Source: UBA2040 sp002384725
Lineage (GTDB): Bacteria > Bacteroidota > Bacteroidia > Flavobacteriales_D > Crocinitomicaceae
DNA length: 64,000 nucleotides
Assembly: GCA_963926475.1 (NCBI GenBank)
Contig: CAWUXE010000007.1
Span: forward strand, 1 to 64,000
Reading direction: 5' to 3'
This document shows, in pieces, positions 7,037 through 16,485 of this stretch. Made by a program: the position numbers and the translations under genes. The notes beneath the pieces are model-generated. The model worked only from the letters and a program-made list of their open reading frames with translations, searched no databases and was not told the DNA's origin. Position 1 is the first letter of the stretch, and the number at the start of each line of letters is the position of its first letter.

Positions 7037-8071
7037 ATGGGAACCAAACAACTAAGTTTTCTCGATAAAAATCTAACGCTATGGATTTTCGTAGCCATGG
7101 GAATAGGAGTCGGGCTCGGGTATTTTGTTCCCGGTGTTCCCGATGTCATCAATTCCTTCAATAGTGGCACCACCAATATTCCCATTGCCATTGGACTCAT
7201 TTTAATGATGTATCCACCTTTGGCGAAAGTCAATTATGCCCTCTTGCCGAAAGTATTTCGAAACACAAAAATTCTTTCCATTTCCCTGGTGCTCAATTGG
7301 ATAGTTGGTCCCATCTTGATGTTCGTTTTGGCCATCACCTTTTTACGCGAGTACCCCGAATACATGGTGGGATTAATTCTCATCGGTTTGGCCCGTTGCA
7401 TCGCTATGGTTTTGGTGTGGAACGATTTAGCCGATGGAAGCAGCGAATACGGCGCAGGATTAGTCGCCTTGAATAGTATTTTTCAAGTCTTCGCCTATAG
7501 TTTTTACGCTTGGCTTTTCATTACGGTTCTTCCCCCGTATTTCGGATTCGAAGGTGCCATTATCGATATTTCCATCGCCACAATCGCAGAAAGCGTCGCG
7601 ATTTATTTGGGACTCCCTTTTTTACTGGGTATCCTGAGTCGACTGATATTGGTAAAACTGAAAGGTGAAGCGTGGTACACCAACAAATTCATCCCAACCA
7701 TTTCGCCCTTAACCTTGATCGCTCTTTTGTTCACAATTGTAGTCATGTTCTCGTTAAAAGGTGAATTAATCGTTCAAATCCCCTTGGACGTATTGATCAT
7801 CGCTGTTCCTTTGCTCATCTATTTTACTTTGATGTTCATCATCGGCTTTTTTGTGACCAAGGCAACAGGAGCGGAGTACGATAAAACCGCCGCCGTAGCT
7901 TTCACCGCCGCGGGAAATAACTTCGAATTAGCTATTGCCGTTGCCATTGCCGTTTTTGGACTCAATTCGGGTCAAGCCTTTGCTGGTGTAATCGGACCCT
8001 TAGTGGAAGTGCCCGCCTTGATATTGTTGGTGCGCGTTTCTTTCTGGCTGAAGAAGAAATATTACTCCTAA
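7037..8071 (+). CDS. arsB (acr3): ACR3-family arsenite efflux permease
   Basis: 344 residues, about ten transmembrane helices, the usual length for ACR3. The conserved cysteine sits at residue 121 in GLARCIAMVLVWND; the late helices hold AAGNNFELAIAVAIAVFG and GPLVEVPAL with the family's conserved glutamates. It exports arsenite (or antimonite) from the cytoplasm using the proton-motive force. It starts 3 bp after the decayed arsC, and no arsR regulator is present, so only the exporter of the ars operon survives intact. The gene looks more GC-rich than the AT-rich genes to its left and closer to the core genes further right. Confidence 0.93.
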   Translation: MGTKQLSFLDKNLTLWIFVAMGIGVGLGYFVPGVPDVINSFNSGTTNIPIAIGLILMMYPPLAKVNYALLPKVFRNTKILSISLVLNWIVGPILMFVLAITFLREYPEYMVGLILIGLARCIAMVLVWNDLADGSSEYGAGLVALNSIFQVFAYSFYAWLFITVLPPYFGFEGAIIDISIATIAESVAIYLGLPFLLGILSRLILVKLKGEAWYTNKFIPTISPLTLIALLFTIVVMFSLKGELIVQIPLDVLIIAVPLLIYFTLMFIIGFFVTKATGAEYDKTAAVAFTAAGNNFELAIAVAIAVFGLNSGQAFAGVIGPLVEVPALILLVRVSFWLKKKYYS

Positions 8072-8171
8072 ATGGATAGAAACCTTGCCCTTTTTTTCAT
8101 TCCTGATTCAGAATGCTGGCTGTTTAGGAAAAATTCAGACTGGGTCTACTTTTAACTTGTAATATGTTTTA

Positions 8172-8200
8172 TTTGGTAGAAATACAAATTGGTATATTTG
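8172..8200 (+). promoter_or_regulatory. Bacteroidota-type promoter ahead of the parD remnant
   Basis: TTTG at 8172-8175 and TATATTTG at 8193-8200, 17 bp apart, fit the Bacteroidota -33/-7 pattern (TTTG, about 19 bp, TAnnTTTG). The parD ATG at 8216 is 15 bp downstream, giving a very short leader. Confidence 0.6.
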
Positions 8201-8215
8201 ATAAAACAGCAAAGT

Positions 8216-8467
8216 ATGAATAAAAACACATCTGTATCCTTGGGTAACTATTTTGACCAGTTTATCCAAACCTAAATTTCTGCTGGACGGTATAAAAACG
8301 TCAGTGAGATTATCAGAGCTGGACTTCGATTATTAGAAGACGAGGAAAGTAAAACTATTGCATTAAAAAATGCCATTAAAATTGGAATGAATAGTCCAAG
8401 AGTTGAAGATTTTTATTTTGACAAACATTTAGAGAAATTAAAATCTGAAAAAAGAAAGAATGGCTAG
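8216..8467 (+). pseudogene. parD: ParD-family antitoxin with internal stop codon
   Basis: From ATG 8216 the frame encodes NTSVSLGNYFDQFIQ, then TAA at 8273-8275, then continues ISAGRYKNVSEIIRAGLRLLEDEE to a second stop (TAG 8465-8467). This matches ParD antitoxins (about 80 residues, ribbon-helix-helix DNA binding) along its length. The stop falls at codon 20, where a lysine is common (AAA to TAA would do it). The C-terminal toxin-binding part could only be made by read-through or re-initiation. The next frame starts inside its stop with an overlapping ATG, as usual for parDE. Confidence 0.8.
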
Positions 8468-8492
8468 GTTAATATTTATACAGGAAGTAATT
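8460..8492 (+). pseudogene. parE: ParE toxin gene cut off after 11 codons by an IS end
   Basis: ATG at 8460 overlaps the parD stop and opens MARLIFIQEV before the sequence turns into the IS left end TGTAAAACG at 8493. Downstream there is no ParE-like sequence. The assignment rests mainly on position directly after parD and the overlapping start, since only a few codons survive. Confidence 0.5.
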
Positions 8493-8961
8493 TGTAAAAC
8501 GTCAGCCTAATATTTGCAACTTAAGAGATAAAGTTAAGTAACAGTTTATTATCTTGAAAGACGTCTTTAAGACTCTATCAAATCTTAAAAAAGTAAATAA
8601 TGGAAAAGCCAGGAAGGCCTTTCAAAAGAACTGCTGAGGCAGTTGTAAAAGATATCAGAAGACAAACCAGAAGAACGTTTGGTTCTCTGAAGAAAAAATC
8701 AGAATCGTTCTTGAAGGATTAAAAGGAGAAAACTCAATTTCAGAAATTTGTCGTAAGGAAGAGATAACGAGCACTATACTATCGTTGTAATAAGGACTTT
8801 ATTGAAGCTGGAAAAAAGCGTTTAAATGGCGATACAGAGCGTGATGCTAATACCGGAGAAGTAAAGACCTCAAGGATGAATCACAAAACCTTAAACTACT
8901 TGTAGCAGAGCAAGCTCTTGAGATCAGATTACTCAAAAAAAGCTTGCGTGGTCTAGAATAA
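8493..8961 (+). mobile_element. Remnant of an IS3-family insertion sequence (left end plus orfA)
   Basis: Begins TGTAAAACGTCAGCC, compatible with the TG-ending inverted repeats of IS3 elements, directly inside parE. The first 68 bp recur (5 mismatches) at the start of the two 116-bp repeats. A degraded orfA follows. The orfB integrase and the right end are missing, so the element is truncated and immobile. Confidence 0.75.
8600..8961 (+). pseudogene. Frameshifted IS3-family transposase OrfA
   Basis: Pieces of OrfA are readable only by switching frames. MEKPGRPFKR through RRQTRRTF is in frame with ATG 8600. After an extra TC near 8694 the frame shifts to EEKIRIVLEGLKGEN and ISEICRKEE. A second shift near 8775 leads to NKDFIEAGKKRLNGDTE. 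A third near 8867 leads to LKLLVAEQALEIRLLKKS, then TAA at 8959-8961. These match the helix-turn-helix and leucine-zipper parts of IS3 OrfA (about 100 residues). At least three frameshifts make it non-functional. Confidence 0.8.
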
Positions 8962-9031
8962 AGTTCAAAAAGTCTACATTCTACACTCAAACACTCTAGA
9001 CTAAAACACTTTCCCCTTAAAAACTCATCAC

Positions 9032-10399
9032 TCAACCGTTAACCGTCAAAACAATCTCCTCCCCCAACTCCTCAAAATCAATCCCATCAAAATTACCACT
9101 CGACATCATCAAAAGCACCGAATTATTCCAATCTTGTTCTTTAATATATGACAAAACGGCTTCCGTCTGCTTCAACACTATTACTTCTCCGCCAAAATGT
9201 TTCTCCACTTCCCCTTTCGATAAATCAGGTAACTTTTTGTGTTCAACCACATGGTCGCTATAATAAACGATCGCTGCATCGGCCTGGTTCATGGTGTTTT
9301 CGTAAAGCGGTAAAAATGCTTTGTTCAAGGATGAAAAGGTGTGTAATTCCATACAAGCCACCACTCTCCTATCCGAATATTGTTCTTTAACAGCCAAAAT
9401 TGTGGCTTTCAATTTACTTGGCGAATGGGCAAAGTCTTTGTACAAAATGAAATTTCCTTTCTCCCTGACTTTCTGCAATCGTTTTCCAGCTCCCGTAAAA
9501 GTACTAGCCGCAGTGAAAAAATCCTTGGGCGAAACACCCACTTTCTCCGCCAATCGCATAGCGCCAACCATGTTTTGCAAATTGTGCGCACCGAATATTT
9601 GCAAAGGATACTTTTCTCCATCCCATTCTAGAGTTGTTCCCGTCTCTGTCATCTTATACTGAGGTACGGAATACTGAATGGTATTGATTGTAGTCGAAAA
9701 CTCCTCACCCAATTTCTTTACCTCCGGGTCGTTATCAGCATAAATCAAAGTTCCTTTCGTATCTATTTTCTGACAAAAAATATGGAATTGATCAACATAA
9801 TTTTCCCACGTTGGGAAGACGTTGATATGATCCCATGCAATGCCACTGATCAAAGCAACATGCGGATTGTACAAATGAAATTTGGGACGGCGGTCTATCG
9901 GTGAACTCAAATACTCATCACCTTCCAATACCATAATTTCGGCCTCCTGCGTAATTTTTACCATGCAATCGTATCCTTCCAATTGCGCACCAACCATGTA
10001 ATCGACATTTCGGCCCAACTCTTTGAAAACGTGTAAAATCATAGAAGTAATCGTCGTTTTACCATGACTTCCACCAATTACAATTCGCGTTTTATCCTTG
10101 CTTTGTTCGAATAAATATTCTGGATAAGAATAAGTCGGAATATTCAATTCTTTGGCCTTCAACAATTCAGGATTATCCGATCGTGCATGCATTCCAACAA
10201 TGACGGCGGCCAATTGAGGATGAATATTATTCGCATTCCAACCGATGGCTTCGGGTAAGATATTGTCTTTTGCTAAGCGCGATTTAGATGGCTCGAAGAT
10301 TTCGTCATCGGAACCTGTCACGTGCATTCCTTTTCGCTTCAGAGCAATCGCTAAATTGTGCATGGCGCTTCCACCTATGGCTATAAAGTGTATATTCAT
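9032..10399 (-). CDS. mpl: UDP-N-acetylmuramate:tripeptide ligase (Mpl-type Mur ligase)
   Basis: 455 residues. The N-terminal NAD-like fold begins MNIHFIAIGGSAMHNLA; the ATP loop GGSHGKTTITSM lies near 109-120; the central domain has GDEYLSSPIDRR and ISGIAWDHINVFP; the C-terminal domain carries KDFAHSPSK. This is Mpl and not MurC, judged by the GGSAMHNLA start and overall motifs. It joins recycled L-Ala-D-Glu-meso-DAP to UDP-MurNAc in the cytoplasm for peptidoglycan recycling. Its start overlaps by 4 bp the stop of the membrane-protein gene upstream, so the two are translationally coupled. Confidence 0.92.
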   Translation of the reverse strand: MNIHFIAIGGSAMHNLAIALKRKGMHVTGSDDEIFEPSKSRLAKDNILPEAIGWNANNIHPQLAAVIVGMHARSDNPELLKAKELNIPTYSYPEYLFEQSKDKTRIVIGGSHGKTTITSMILHVFKELGRNVDYMVGAQLEGYDCMVKITQEAEIMVLEGDEYLSSPIDRRPKFHLYNPHVALISGIAWDHINVFPTWENYVDQFHIFCQKIDTKGTLIYADNDPEVKKLGEEFSTTINTIQYSVPQYKMTETGTTLEWDGEKYPLQIFGAHNLQNMVGAMRLAEKVGVSPKDFFTAASTFTGAGKRLQKVREKGNFILYKDFAHSPSKLKATILAVKEQYSDRRVVACMELHTFSSLNKAFLPLYENTMNQADAAIVYYSDHVVEHKKLPDLSKGEVEKHFGGEVIVLKQTEAVLSYIKEQDWNNSVLLMMSSGNFDGIDFEELGEEIVLTVNG

Positions 10400-10764
10400 T
10401 TTTTATCTTTTTTCAGGGTCAAACGCCAATCATTTAGTTCGAAAACAATGGGAATCAAGAAAAACAGAGTTCCTATATCGACCATCCAATGATATATGTT
10501 TTCATTCGATGAATTAGCAAAGAGAACAGGTAATATTATACTCACCAAGCCAATATAAGACAACCAATTCCACCATTTTATCTCTGGAAATAACACGCGT
10601 TTCACAAAATGCAATCCAATATACAACATGGACATTCTCATCGTTGGAACGGAAACTTGTTTGATAGCCGAAAATTGTTCGGTTTGCCAGTAATCTACGT
10701 TGATTATCACGCCAACGACCGCCATTGCTGAGATAAGCATCAATCGGACAAAAGGATGTCGCAT
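10396..10764 (-). CDS. Hypothetical small membrane protein
   Basis: 122 residues with about four hydrophobic segments (8-24, 42-58, 66-84, 92-108) and a basic tail (LTLKKDKK). No family is recognised. It overlaps mpl by 4 bp and is probably co-transcribed with it. The start MRHPFVRLML follows an AT-rich stretch; about 90 bp separate it from the upstream apbE gene on the same strand. Confidence 0.6.
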   Translation of the reverse strand: MRHPFVRLMLISAMAVVGVIINVDYWQTEQFSAIKQVSVPTMRMSMLYIGLHFVKRVLFPEIKWWNWLSYIGLVSIILPVLFANSSNENIYHWMVDIGTLFFLIPIVFELNDWRLTLKKDKK

Positions 10765-10857
10765 TTTTTTTATTTCGAAGGTAAGGAGTATTCCGATTGA
10801 AAAACGGACCTACTCTCGGGATTTTCAAACATGTCGTTGATGAAAAAACACGGGCAC

Positions 10858-11952
10858 CTATTTTTCGAGCATCTTGTTCATTCCATTTGTGGCAAATGAA
10901 CTGATTTCGTTCTCCTTTTCTGTAAAAATAAAAAAGGCCTCGTATTCCGGATGAGTAGTTAAGAACTGCTTTGATTCTTTCAAACCCATGACCATAAATG
11001 CTGTTGCCATACCATCCGCTTCAGCTGCGTTCTCTGCAACTACAGTAGCACTCAACAATTCATTTTCGGCTGGCCGACCTGTTTTGGGATGCAAGGTATG
11101 AGCGTATATTTTTCCGTTTTTTTCGTAAAACTTACGGTAATTTCCACTGGTGGCTATCCCTTTATTTCGAACGGAAAGTACAGCTGAAATAACACGACCT
11201 CCTTTTCCATCGTTGGAAGTAACTGGTTTATCTATACCAATTCGCCAGGCCGTTCCTTCAGAATTATTTCCCGACAACACCAATTCACCTCCTATTTCCA
11301 CATAAAAATCTTTACAGCCTTTCTTTCGCAAAAAATCGGCAATTACATCAACCGAATACCCTTGCGCTATGGCGTTAAAATCCAATTTCAAACGTGCATC
11401 CTTTTTAATGAAGGAATGGCCTTGTTTATCTTCTTCTATGCGCCAAAGGCTCGTATTATTGAAGCCAATAAAGGCCAAAGTGGAATCAATCTGACTCTGC
11501 GAGGGGATGTTTTTAGAATCCTTTAGAAAGCCCCACAACTCCATCAACGGCAATACAGTTGGGTCAAATGAACCGTTGGTTTGTGTTGCGATTTTTTCGG
11601 AAACAGTTAAACAATTGATGAAAAATGAATCTGACCGAGGTATTTGGAAGGACGAATCAGAGGCGTTGAGTTGACTAATTATCGATTCGCTGAGGTAACC
11701 CGACAATGACAAATCAAAAGCATGAAGTATACTGTCAATAATTTGTTTCTCGATTTCCACCGAACCATTCACCACTTTAATTGTATACGTCGTTCCTTGG
11801 GTTTCGCCTTTTATTTCTTGAAATTGAACGGCAGGCTCTGCAGAATTATTTGTGCCAGTTGTGCAAGCACCTATAATCCATAAACTAGTGACGCACCAAA
11901 TTAGAACCTTGCGTTTCTTTTTGCCATGTGTACTTTGTAATCGGTTGATCAT
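10858..11952 (-). CDS. apbE: FAD:protein FMN transferase (ApbE), lipoprotein
   Basis: 364 residues from the ATG at 11952, chosen because it gives a basic start and a lipoprotein-like signal (VLIWCVTSLWIIGAC); an earlier in-frame start exists but runs deeper into the upstream gene. ApbE motifs are present: LDFNAIAQGYSVD, EIGGELVLSG, ATSGNYRKF, HTLHPKTGRP and AEADGMATAFMVMG. The enzyme attaches FMN to Thr/Ser of redox proteins such as Na+-NQR or Rnf subunits outside the cytoplasm. It overlaps by 68 bp the end of the large upstream gene, an unusually long overlap. Its flavin acceptor is not in the window. Confidence 0.9.
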   Translation of the reverse strand: MINRLQSTHGKKKRKVLIWCVTSLWIIGACTTGTNNSAEPAVQFQEIKGETQGTTYTIKVVNGSVEIEKQIIDSILHAFDLSLSGYLSESIISQLNASDSSFQIPRSDSFFINCLTVSEKIATQTNGSFDPTVLPLMELWGFLKDSKNIPSQSQIDSTLAFIGFNNTSLWRIEEDKQGHSFIKKDARLKLDFNAIAQGYSVDVIADFLRKKGCKDFYVEIGGELVLSGNNSEGTAWRIGIDKPVTSNDGKGGRVISAVLSVRNKGIATSGNYRKFYEKNGKIYAHTLHPKTGRPAENELLSATVVAENAAEADGMATAFMVMGLKESKQFLTTHPEYEAFFIFTEKENEISSFATNGMNKMLEK

Positions 11953-14900
11953 TCTTTTTGAAGGTTTCCATTCCATCACGCTGGGTTCTAATATATACTT
12001 CACCATATCCATCAATAACAACCACTCTTCGGGTTATGATGGTATGTATCGTTCCGTCCGTTCCACTTTGCGAAAACTGCTCTTCTGTAACGCCTTCTGG
12101 GAAGTCAATTCCTAATGTATTCTTCACTGTTTCCTCAACCGGAGTCGCGTCCACATTCTTTAATTTCTCAGTCGTTTCTTGCTGATTCTTTTTAGCTTTT
12201 TCCGCCATACCTTCCCGACGAATTCGCTCAATCGTGTACAACTCATCTATGGCTCCAGCATTTTTCATCTGTTTGTCTGAACTGTCTATCAACGCTAATT
12301 GGCTAGCCGCTTTAACTTTGTCCAATGACTCTTGTGCGCTGTAAACAGATTCTTGCTTGTCATCAGCAAGTTTCTCATCTACCGCTGAAGCTGCATTTTT
12401 AACCTCTTTTATTTTTTCAGCATTGTCTCTTTGCGCTGTAGTCGCTTCCTCTAGTCTTTTTAATTCCTCTATGGCAATATAATCCAGGTTACTCTGAACA
12501 TGTACATTCTTGTCTTTGCCACTTGTCGTTCGGATTTCCATGTCCGTTTCATACTTCTTTTTCAGAATCTTGATTTTCGCTTGCGTTTCTTCTATTTTTT
12601 CCGATTCCTCCGTTACGTAACGATCATTCACTTTTCCTTGACTTGAAATTTGCTCTTTCGTTTGAAGATATTTCTCCATTTGGCGGTCGTAGGCCACTTT
12701 AGAGTTGTCTAAATTAACTTTTTCAATCTTCTTGATTTCCTCGTTTCTATTCTTCAATTTATCGTCAAAAGCATCTTTTGTGGCTCCATTTGCGGAAACG
12801 ATTTCTCTGAAACGATCTTCGTTGTGTTCCGCATTTGCCTGCTGGTCTTCCGCCAAAGTCGATAGTTGATTTGAAGCATTCTCCTTCGCCAATTTCAATT
12901 GTGCCTCCGTTAACGCACGAGACTCGTCGTCACTCATGGCTACAAAAGCTTCAATAGATATTTGTGACATCTGCTTGCCTTTGTTGATGTTGGCCTTGTT
13001 GTACGTTTCCGTTCTATTGCTCACATCATCATACACCACCGAAGCTTGGTATTTTAAATCCGCCGATTTTTGAGCTACTTCTGCACTTTGTTTTTCGTTG
13101 ATGAATTCTATGTCCTTTTGAATATAATTCAATTTTTCTTGCGAAAGTAAATTCTGCGCATTATCGTATTCGGCATTCTCTATTTCCTGTGTTCGGGCAG
13201 AATACTGTATCGATTTCACCTGCTCCACATTGTCATGCGTTCTAGCCTCAGCAATAAGTTTCTGTTCAACCGACTTGGCTTCCACAGCATTTAAGTCGAC
13301 TTGGGTTTTGTACGTTTTATCCTGTAATTTTTGATTTTCTAATTCCATTTGCGCCAACGCAGAATTTTTCGTCTTCAAAAACTGATCCGACTTTATATTC
13401 TTGCGCGTTTGTTCTGCCTTCACTAAATCCAATTCCGAATCTTCGCCAGTATACACATCACCTAATGGGTTTAGACTAGATGTTTTAACGATAGTTGGAT
13501 TCAATAATCTTTCCAACTGAGACAGTTTTTTAATTGGATACGGATCACTCAGTTTCGTCGAATTTGCTTTTTCAAACAATTCCTTCGAACGTAAGAAATC
13601 CTTTTTCTCAAAATTATTATCCGCTTGAGCAATCAGCGCTTTGTAATCGGCTTCTGCAACTGCATTTTTCTCTTCTTGTAATTTGGCATCACACTCCACT
13701 GTGCGCGATTTGCTATACGGTTGCTTAGGGTCGAGCGCTACAACTTGCTGATACTTCAACTTCGCTTGACTCCAGTCTCTCTTATCAAACAAACCATTTG
13801 CCTCCTTGATTATAGCATCCACCTGCGCTTTCCTCTCTTTGTCATTTGCCAAAGCATTTGCTAGGTCATCTAAAATCTGTTGAACCTCCGAAATTTTATC
13901 TTGTACAACTTGATCATCTGGTTTGAACGTATTCGCTTTTTGGAAACTAGCCAAAGCCAAGTTGTAGCTTTTTATGTTCATTTCAGAGACCCCTTTTTTG
14001 AAGTTTTCGGCGTATTTGCGTTCTCTCTCGGCGGCGCTAAACAAATCATTGTAAACATTGCTTAATTCCTCTATTTTAGACGGAGGAAGTGTTTCTTTCG
14101 GTTTAATCTCACCTGCTTTTCGATAGGTATCAATAGCCGTTTTAAGATCATCCGCAGCCTCTGCCTTTTCTGCAGCAGCAATCAGATTGTCATAGTTTTT
14201 TTGTGCTATTTCAAGCGCGTTTATTTCCTTCAACATGTCCTCTGGACGAGAATCAGTTGGACGTAAAATTGGTGCACGATTCGTTATGGCACGATTCACC
14301 AAATCCTTCGCTTTTTCATAATTAGCGGAGTCGATAGACGTTCGTGCGGCACTTAATATTCTCTCAAACTGTCTATTGTCATTGTCTTTAGATTCACGAG
14401 CCAATCTTGCCGCTTCTGCAGATTTGTCTTTTGGCTCAGCTTCCGCTGGACGCATTTCAGACGCACTATCAAATTCTTTGATTGCCTCTAAATACCTTTC
14501 TTGTTTTACCAATGCATCTCCTTTATCAATCAATGCTCTGTATTTCTTGTCCTCACCCGATTTCTTGTTCAATCGAGCGTCAATTTCATCAATACGAAGC
14601 TTTGGCTCTGTTTGCGTAGGATCAATACTTGCTGCATTTTGGTATTTCAATCGTGCCTTTTCCAATTCGTTCTCATCCAGTAGTTTTTTGGCTGCTGCCA
14701 CGGATTCATCGTACTTGTTTTTTACAAGAACTTTGGCTTCCATTTTCGCCATTTTACTGACAACGGCATCAAATTTATCTTGAACGGGTTTGTCTTCTTT
14801 TACTTCCAAGGCAGCACCATAGTTTTGTTTAGCAGTGGCAAAATATTCTTTCAAAACGGCCGCATCTCCATCTTTTACGTACTTCTCAAATCTTGCCTCA

Positions 14901-16330
14901 GCATTCTTGGCATCTTCGTCTGCTTTTATTAAACGCTCAATTTCATCCAATTTTACTTGGGCTAAGTTCTTTTTTGGATCTAAACTCTGAATTTTCTTGT
15001 ACGTCGCTTTGGCCATTGAATAGGTCTTAGCATCTATTTGCTCCTGCCCTAGTTCAAACAAAGCATATATTTCTTCTTCGGTTTTCTTCGCTTGCTCCAA
15101 TTTTGCCATCTGATCATCGCATATTTTAATGCGTTCCTTTGGCAGACTTTCATTGGGCTTCAATCCAGAAGCTTCCGTATACTTTGCCTTCGCTTCCGTA
15201 AATTTTGATAGTGTGAATAGGGAAGCACCTTCCTTCATCGCAGCATCATAATTCTTGTTCAACTCTTCTTTATCGGCCAGCTCTTTTAAAGCACTTTGCG
15301 CCACAGCCAATTGATCTTTCGGATATTTTTCGTCCGGTTTAATGCCAGAAGCCGTGGTGTATTGCTTAACTGCTTGGTCGTATTGTTTTGACCTCATAGC
15401 CGCATCAGCAGCCGTAATCGTCGCTAAATACTCCCATTCTTTTCGCTCGGCAGCGGCTAGATCATTCGTTATTTTTTCAATTTTCGCAACTTCATCTTTC
15501 GGATATTGCTCATTTTTCACCCGCATAGCGGCACGATACTTCAAAAGTGCTTCTGTATACTTTTTCTCGTCACGGAAATTATCAGCCGCTTTGATGTAAT
15601 TGTTGTACTGCTGATCGATTTCATTTTGAGCATAGCTCTCATTTTTCTTTGCTTTCAGTAAAGCATCAATCTCAGCAATTTTCTTTTGCGGATAAAATTC
15701 TTTCGGTTTTAAGAAGGCTGCAGCTTCAAACTGCTTTAAAGCCTCCTCAAGCTTATCACCCTTGAAAAACGCATCCCCTTTGGTGATTGCATCGTTGTAT
15801 TTAACGTCCGTATTGTCAACCGTATTGGCTGAATTATCCAACAAACCTTCAATTTTCTGCTTCATCCGTTGACTGGCAGATACATCAAGCTTAACGTTCG
15901 TGCTTTTACTATCCGCTGTGAACATGGCAACAGGCTCATTCTCAAGAAAGGAGAAATCAATACCTGGTTTAACGGAAAAAATCTCTAAACTTAAATCTTC
16001 CAAAGGACTTAATTTTTGACTGTCCTTCATTCCGTCGGTGTTCAGGTCTTTTAAATCGAAACTTACCCGTTTAGATACAAATCCTGCTTTCGAAAAAACG
16101 ATATCGTATTTGGATTGAGCAGGTGTATCAAATTTTATAATGTATTTACCATTACTGGCGGTAACTGAGGTAGCTAGCGTCGCGCCGTTCGATGTAACAG
16201 TAACTTTTACTCCTGTTTCTTTTTTACCCGTTTCGTAATTGGTGATTTGCCCACCATAGTCGAATTGCACGGTTTGACCGAAGCTTAAGGCGCTCAAAAT
16301 GAGCAAGAAAAATGTAAGAATTATTCTCAT
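11885..16330 (-). CDS. Very large secreted protein: carboxypeptidase-like domain, TPR-like repeats, coiled coil
   Basis: 1,481 residues. A signal peptide (MRIILTFFLLILSALSFG) is followed by a beta-sandwich domain of the CarboxypepD-regulatory type (about 22-105; YIIKFDTPAQSKYDIVF). Residues about 165-1000 hold a dozen or so helical repeats of 60-80 residues built on 'A...F....Y..A...Y..A..LKP.E..PK..I'. Residues about 1000-1390 are charged coiled coil. The tail is beta-rich (TIITRRVVVIDGYGEVYI). It is likely periplasmic or cell-envelope and structural, possibly a peptidoglycan or T9SS scaffold by analogy with other Bacteroidota TPR proteins, but no function is proven. Confidence 0.8.
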   Translation of the reverse strand: MRIILTFFLLILSALSFGQTVQFDYGGQITNYETGKKETGVKVTVTSNGATLATSVTASNGKYIIKFDTPAQSKYDIVFSKAGFVSKRVSFDLKDLNTDGMKDSQKLSPLEDLSLEIFSVKPGIDFSFLENEPVAMFTADSKSTNVKLDVSASQRMKQKIEGLLDNSANTVDNTDVKYNDAITKGDAFFKGDKLEEALKQFEAAAFLKPKEFYPQKKIAEIDALLKAKKNESYAQNEIDQQYNNYIKAADNFRDEKKYTEALLKYRAAMRVKNEQYPKDEVAKIEKITNDLAAAERKEWEYLATITAADAAMRSKQYDQAVKQYTTASGIKPDEKYPKDQLAVAQSALKELADKEELNKNYDAAMKEGASLFTLSKFTEAKAKYTEASGLKPNESLPKERIKICDDQMAKLEQAKKTEEEIYALFELGQEQIDAKTYSMAKATYKKIQSLDPKKNLAQVKLDEIERLIKADEDAKNAEARFEKYVKDGDAAVLKEYFATAKQNYGAALEVKEDKPVQDKFDAVVSKMAKMEAKVLVKNKYDESVAAAKKLLDENELEKARLKYQNAASIDPTQTEPKLRIDEIDARLNKKSGEDKKYRALIDKGDALVKQERYLEAIKEFDSASEMRPAEAEPKDKSAEAARLARESKDNDNRQFERILSAARTSIDSANYEKAKDLVNRAITNRAPILRPTDSRPEDMLKEINALEIAQKNYDNLIAAAEKAEAADDLKTAIDTYRKAGEIKPKETLPPSKIEELSNVYNDLFSAAERERKYAENFKKGVSEMNIKSYNLALASFQKANTFKPDDQVVQDKISEVQQILDDLANALANDKERKAQVDAIIKEANGLFDKRDWSQAKLKYQQVVALDPKQPYSKSRTVECDAKLQEEKNAVAEADYKALIAQADNNFEKKDFLRSKELFEKANSTKLSDPYPIKKLSQLERLLNPTIVKTSSLNPLGDVYTGEDSELDLVKAEQTRKNIKSDQFLKTKNSALAQMELENQKLQDKTYKTQVDLNAVEAKSVEQKLIAEARTHDNVEQVKSIQYSARTQEIENAEYDNAQNLLSQEKLNYIQKDIEFINEKQSAEVAQKSADLKYQASVVYDDVSNRTETYNKANINKGKQMSQISIEAFVAMSDDESRALTEAQLKLAKENASNQLSTLAEDQQANAEHNEDRFREIVSANGATKDAFDDKLKNRNEEIKKIEKVNLDNSKVAYDRQMEKYLQTKEQISSQGKVNDRYVTEESEKIEETQAKIKILKKKYETDMEIRTTSGKDKNVHVQSNLDYIAIEELKRLEEATTAQRDNAEKIKEVKNAASAVDEKLADDKQESVYSAQESLDKVKAASQLALIDSSDKQMKNAGAIDELYTIERIRREGMAEKAKKNQQETTEKLKNVDATPVEETVKNTLGIDFPEGVTEEQFSQSGTDGTIHTIITRRVVVIDGYGEVYIRTQRDGMETFKKNDQPITKYTWQKETQGSNLVRH

Positions 16331-16485
16331 ACTAATGTGTTAACGGTTACTGTACAATTCGATACAAAAAACGTTCAAAAACATTCCATTTTTATTTTAA
16401 TGAACAAATATCGGAAAATGAGGTGGTTTTACGCCTTATATGAATCGAATTCTTCACGACGAAAAGTTTAAAGTATTTTTACTGC

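Noticed and set aside
10514..10828. 104-codon minus-strand frame overlapping the small membrane protein gene
   Set aside because: It lies in another frame of the same DNA and gives a composition without membrane or domain features, whereas the 10396-10764 frame gives a sensible membrane protein coupled to mpl.
14376..14783. 135-codon plus-strand open frame
   Set aside because: Antisense to the repeat protein at 11885-16330; Ser/Ala/Phe-rich translation typical of the reverse of Lys/Glu-rich coiled coil.
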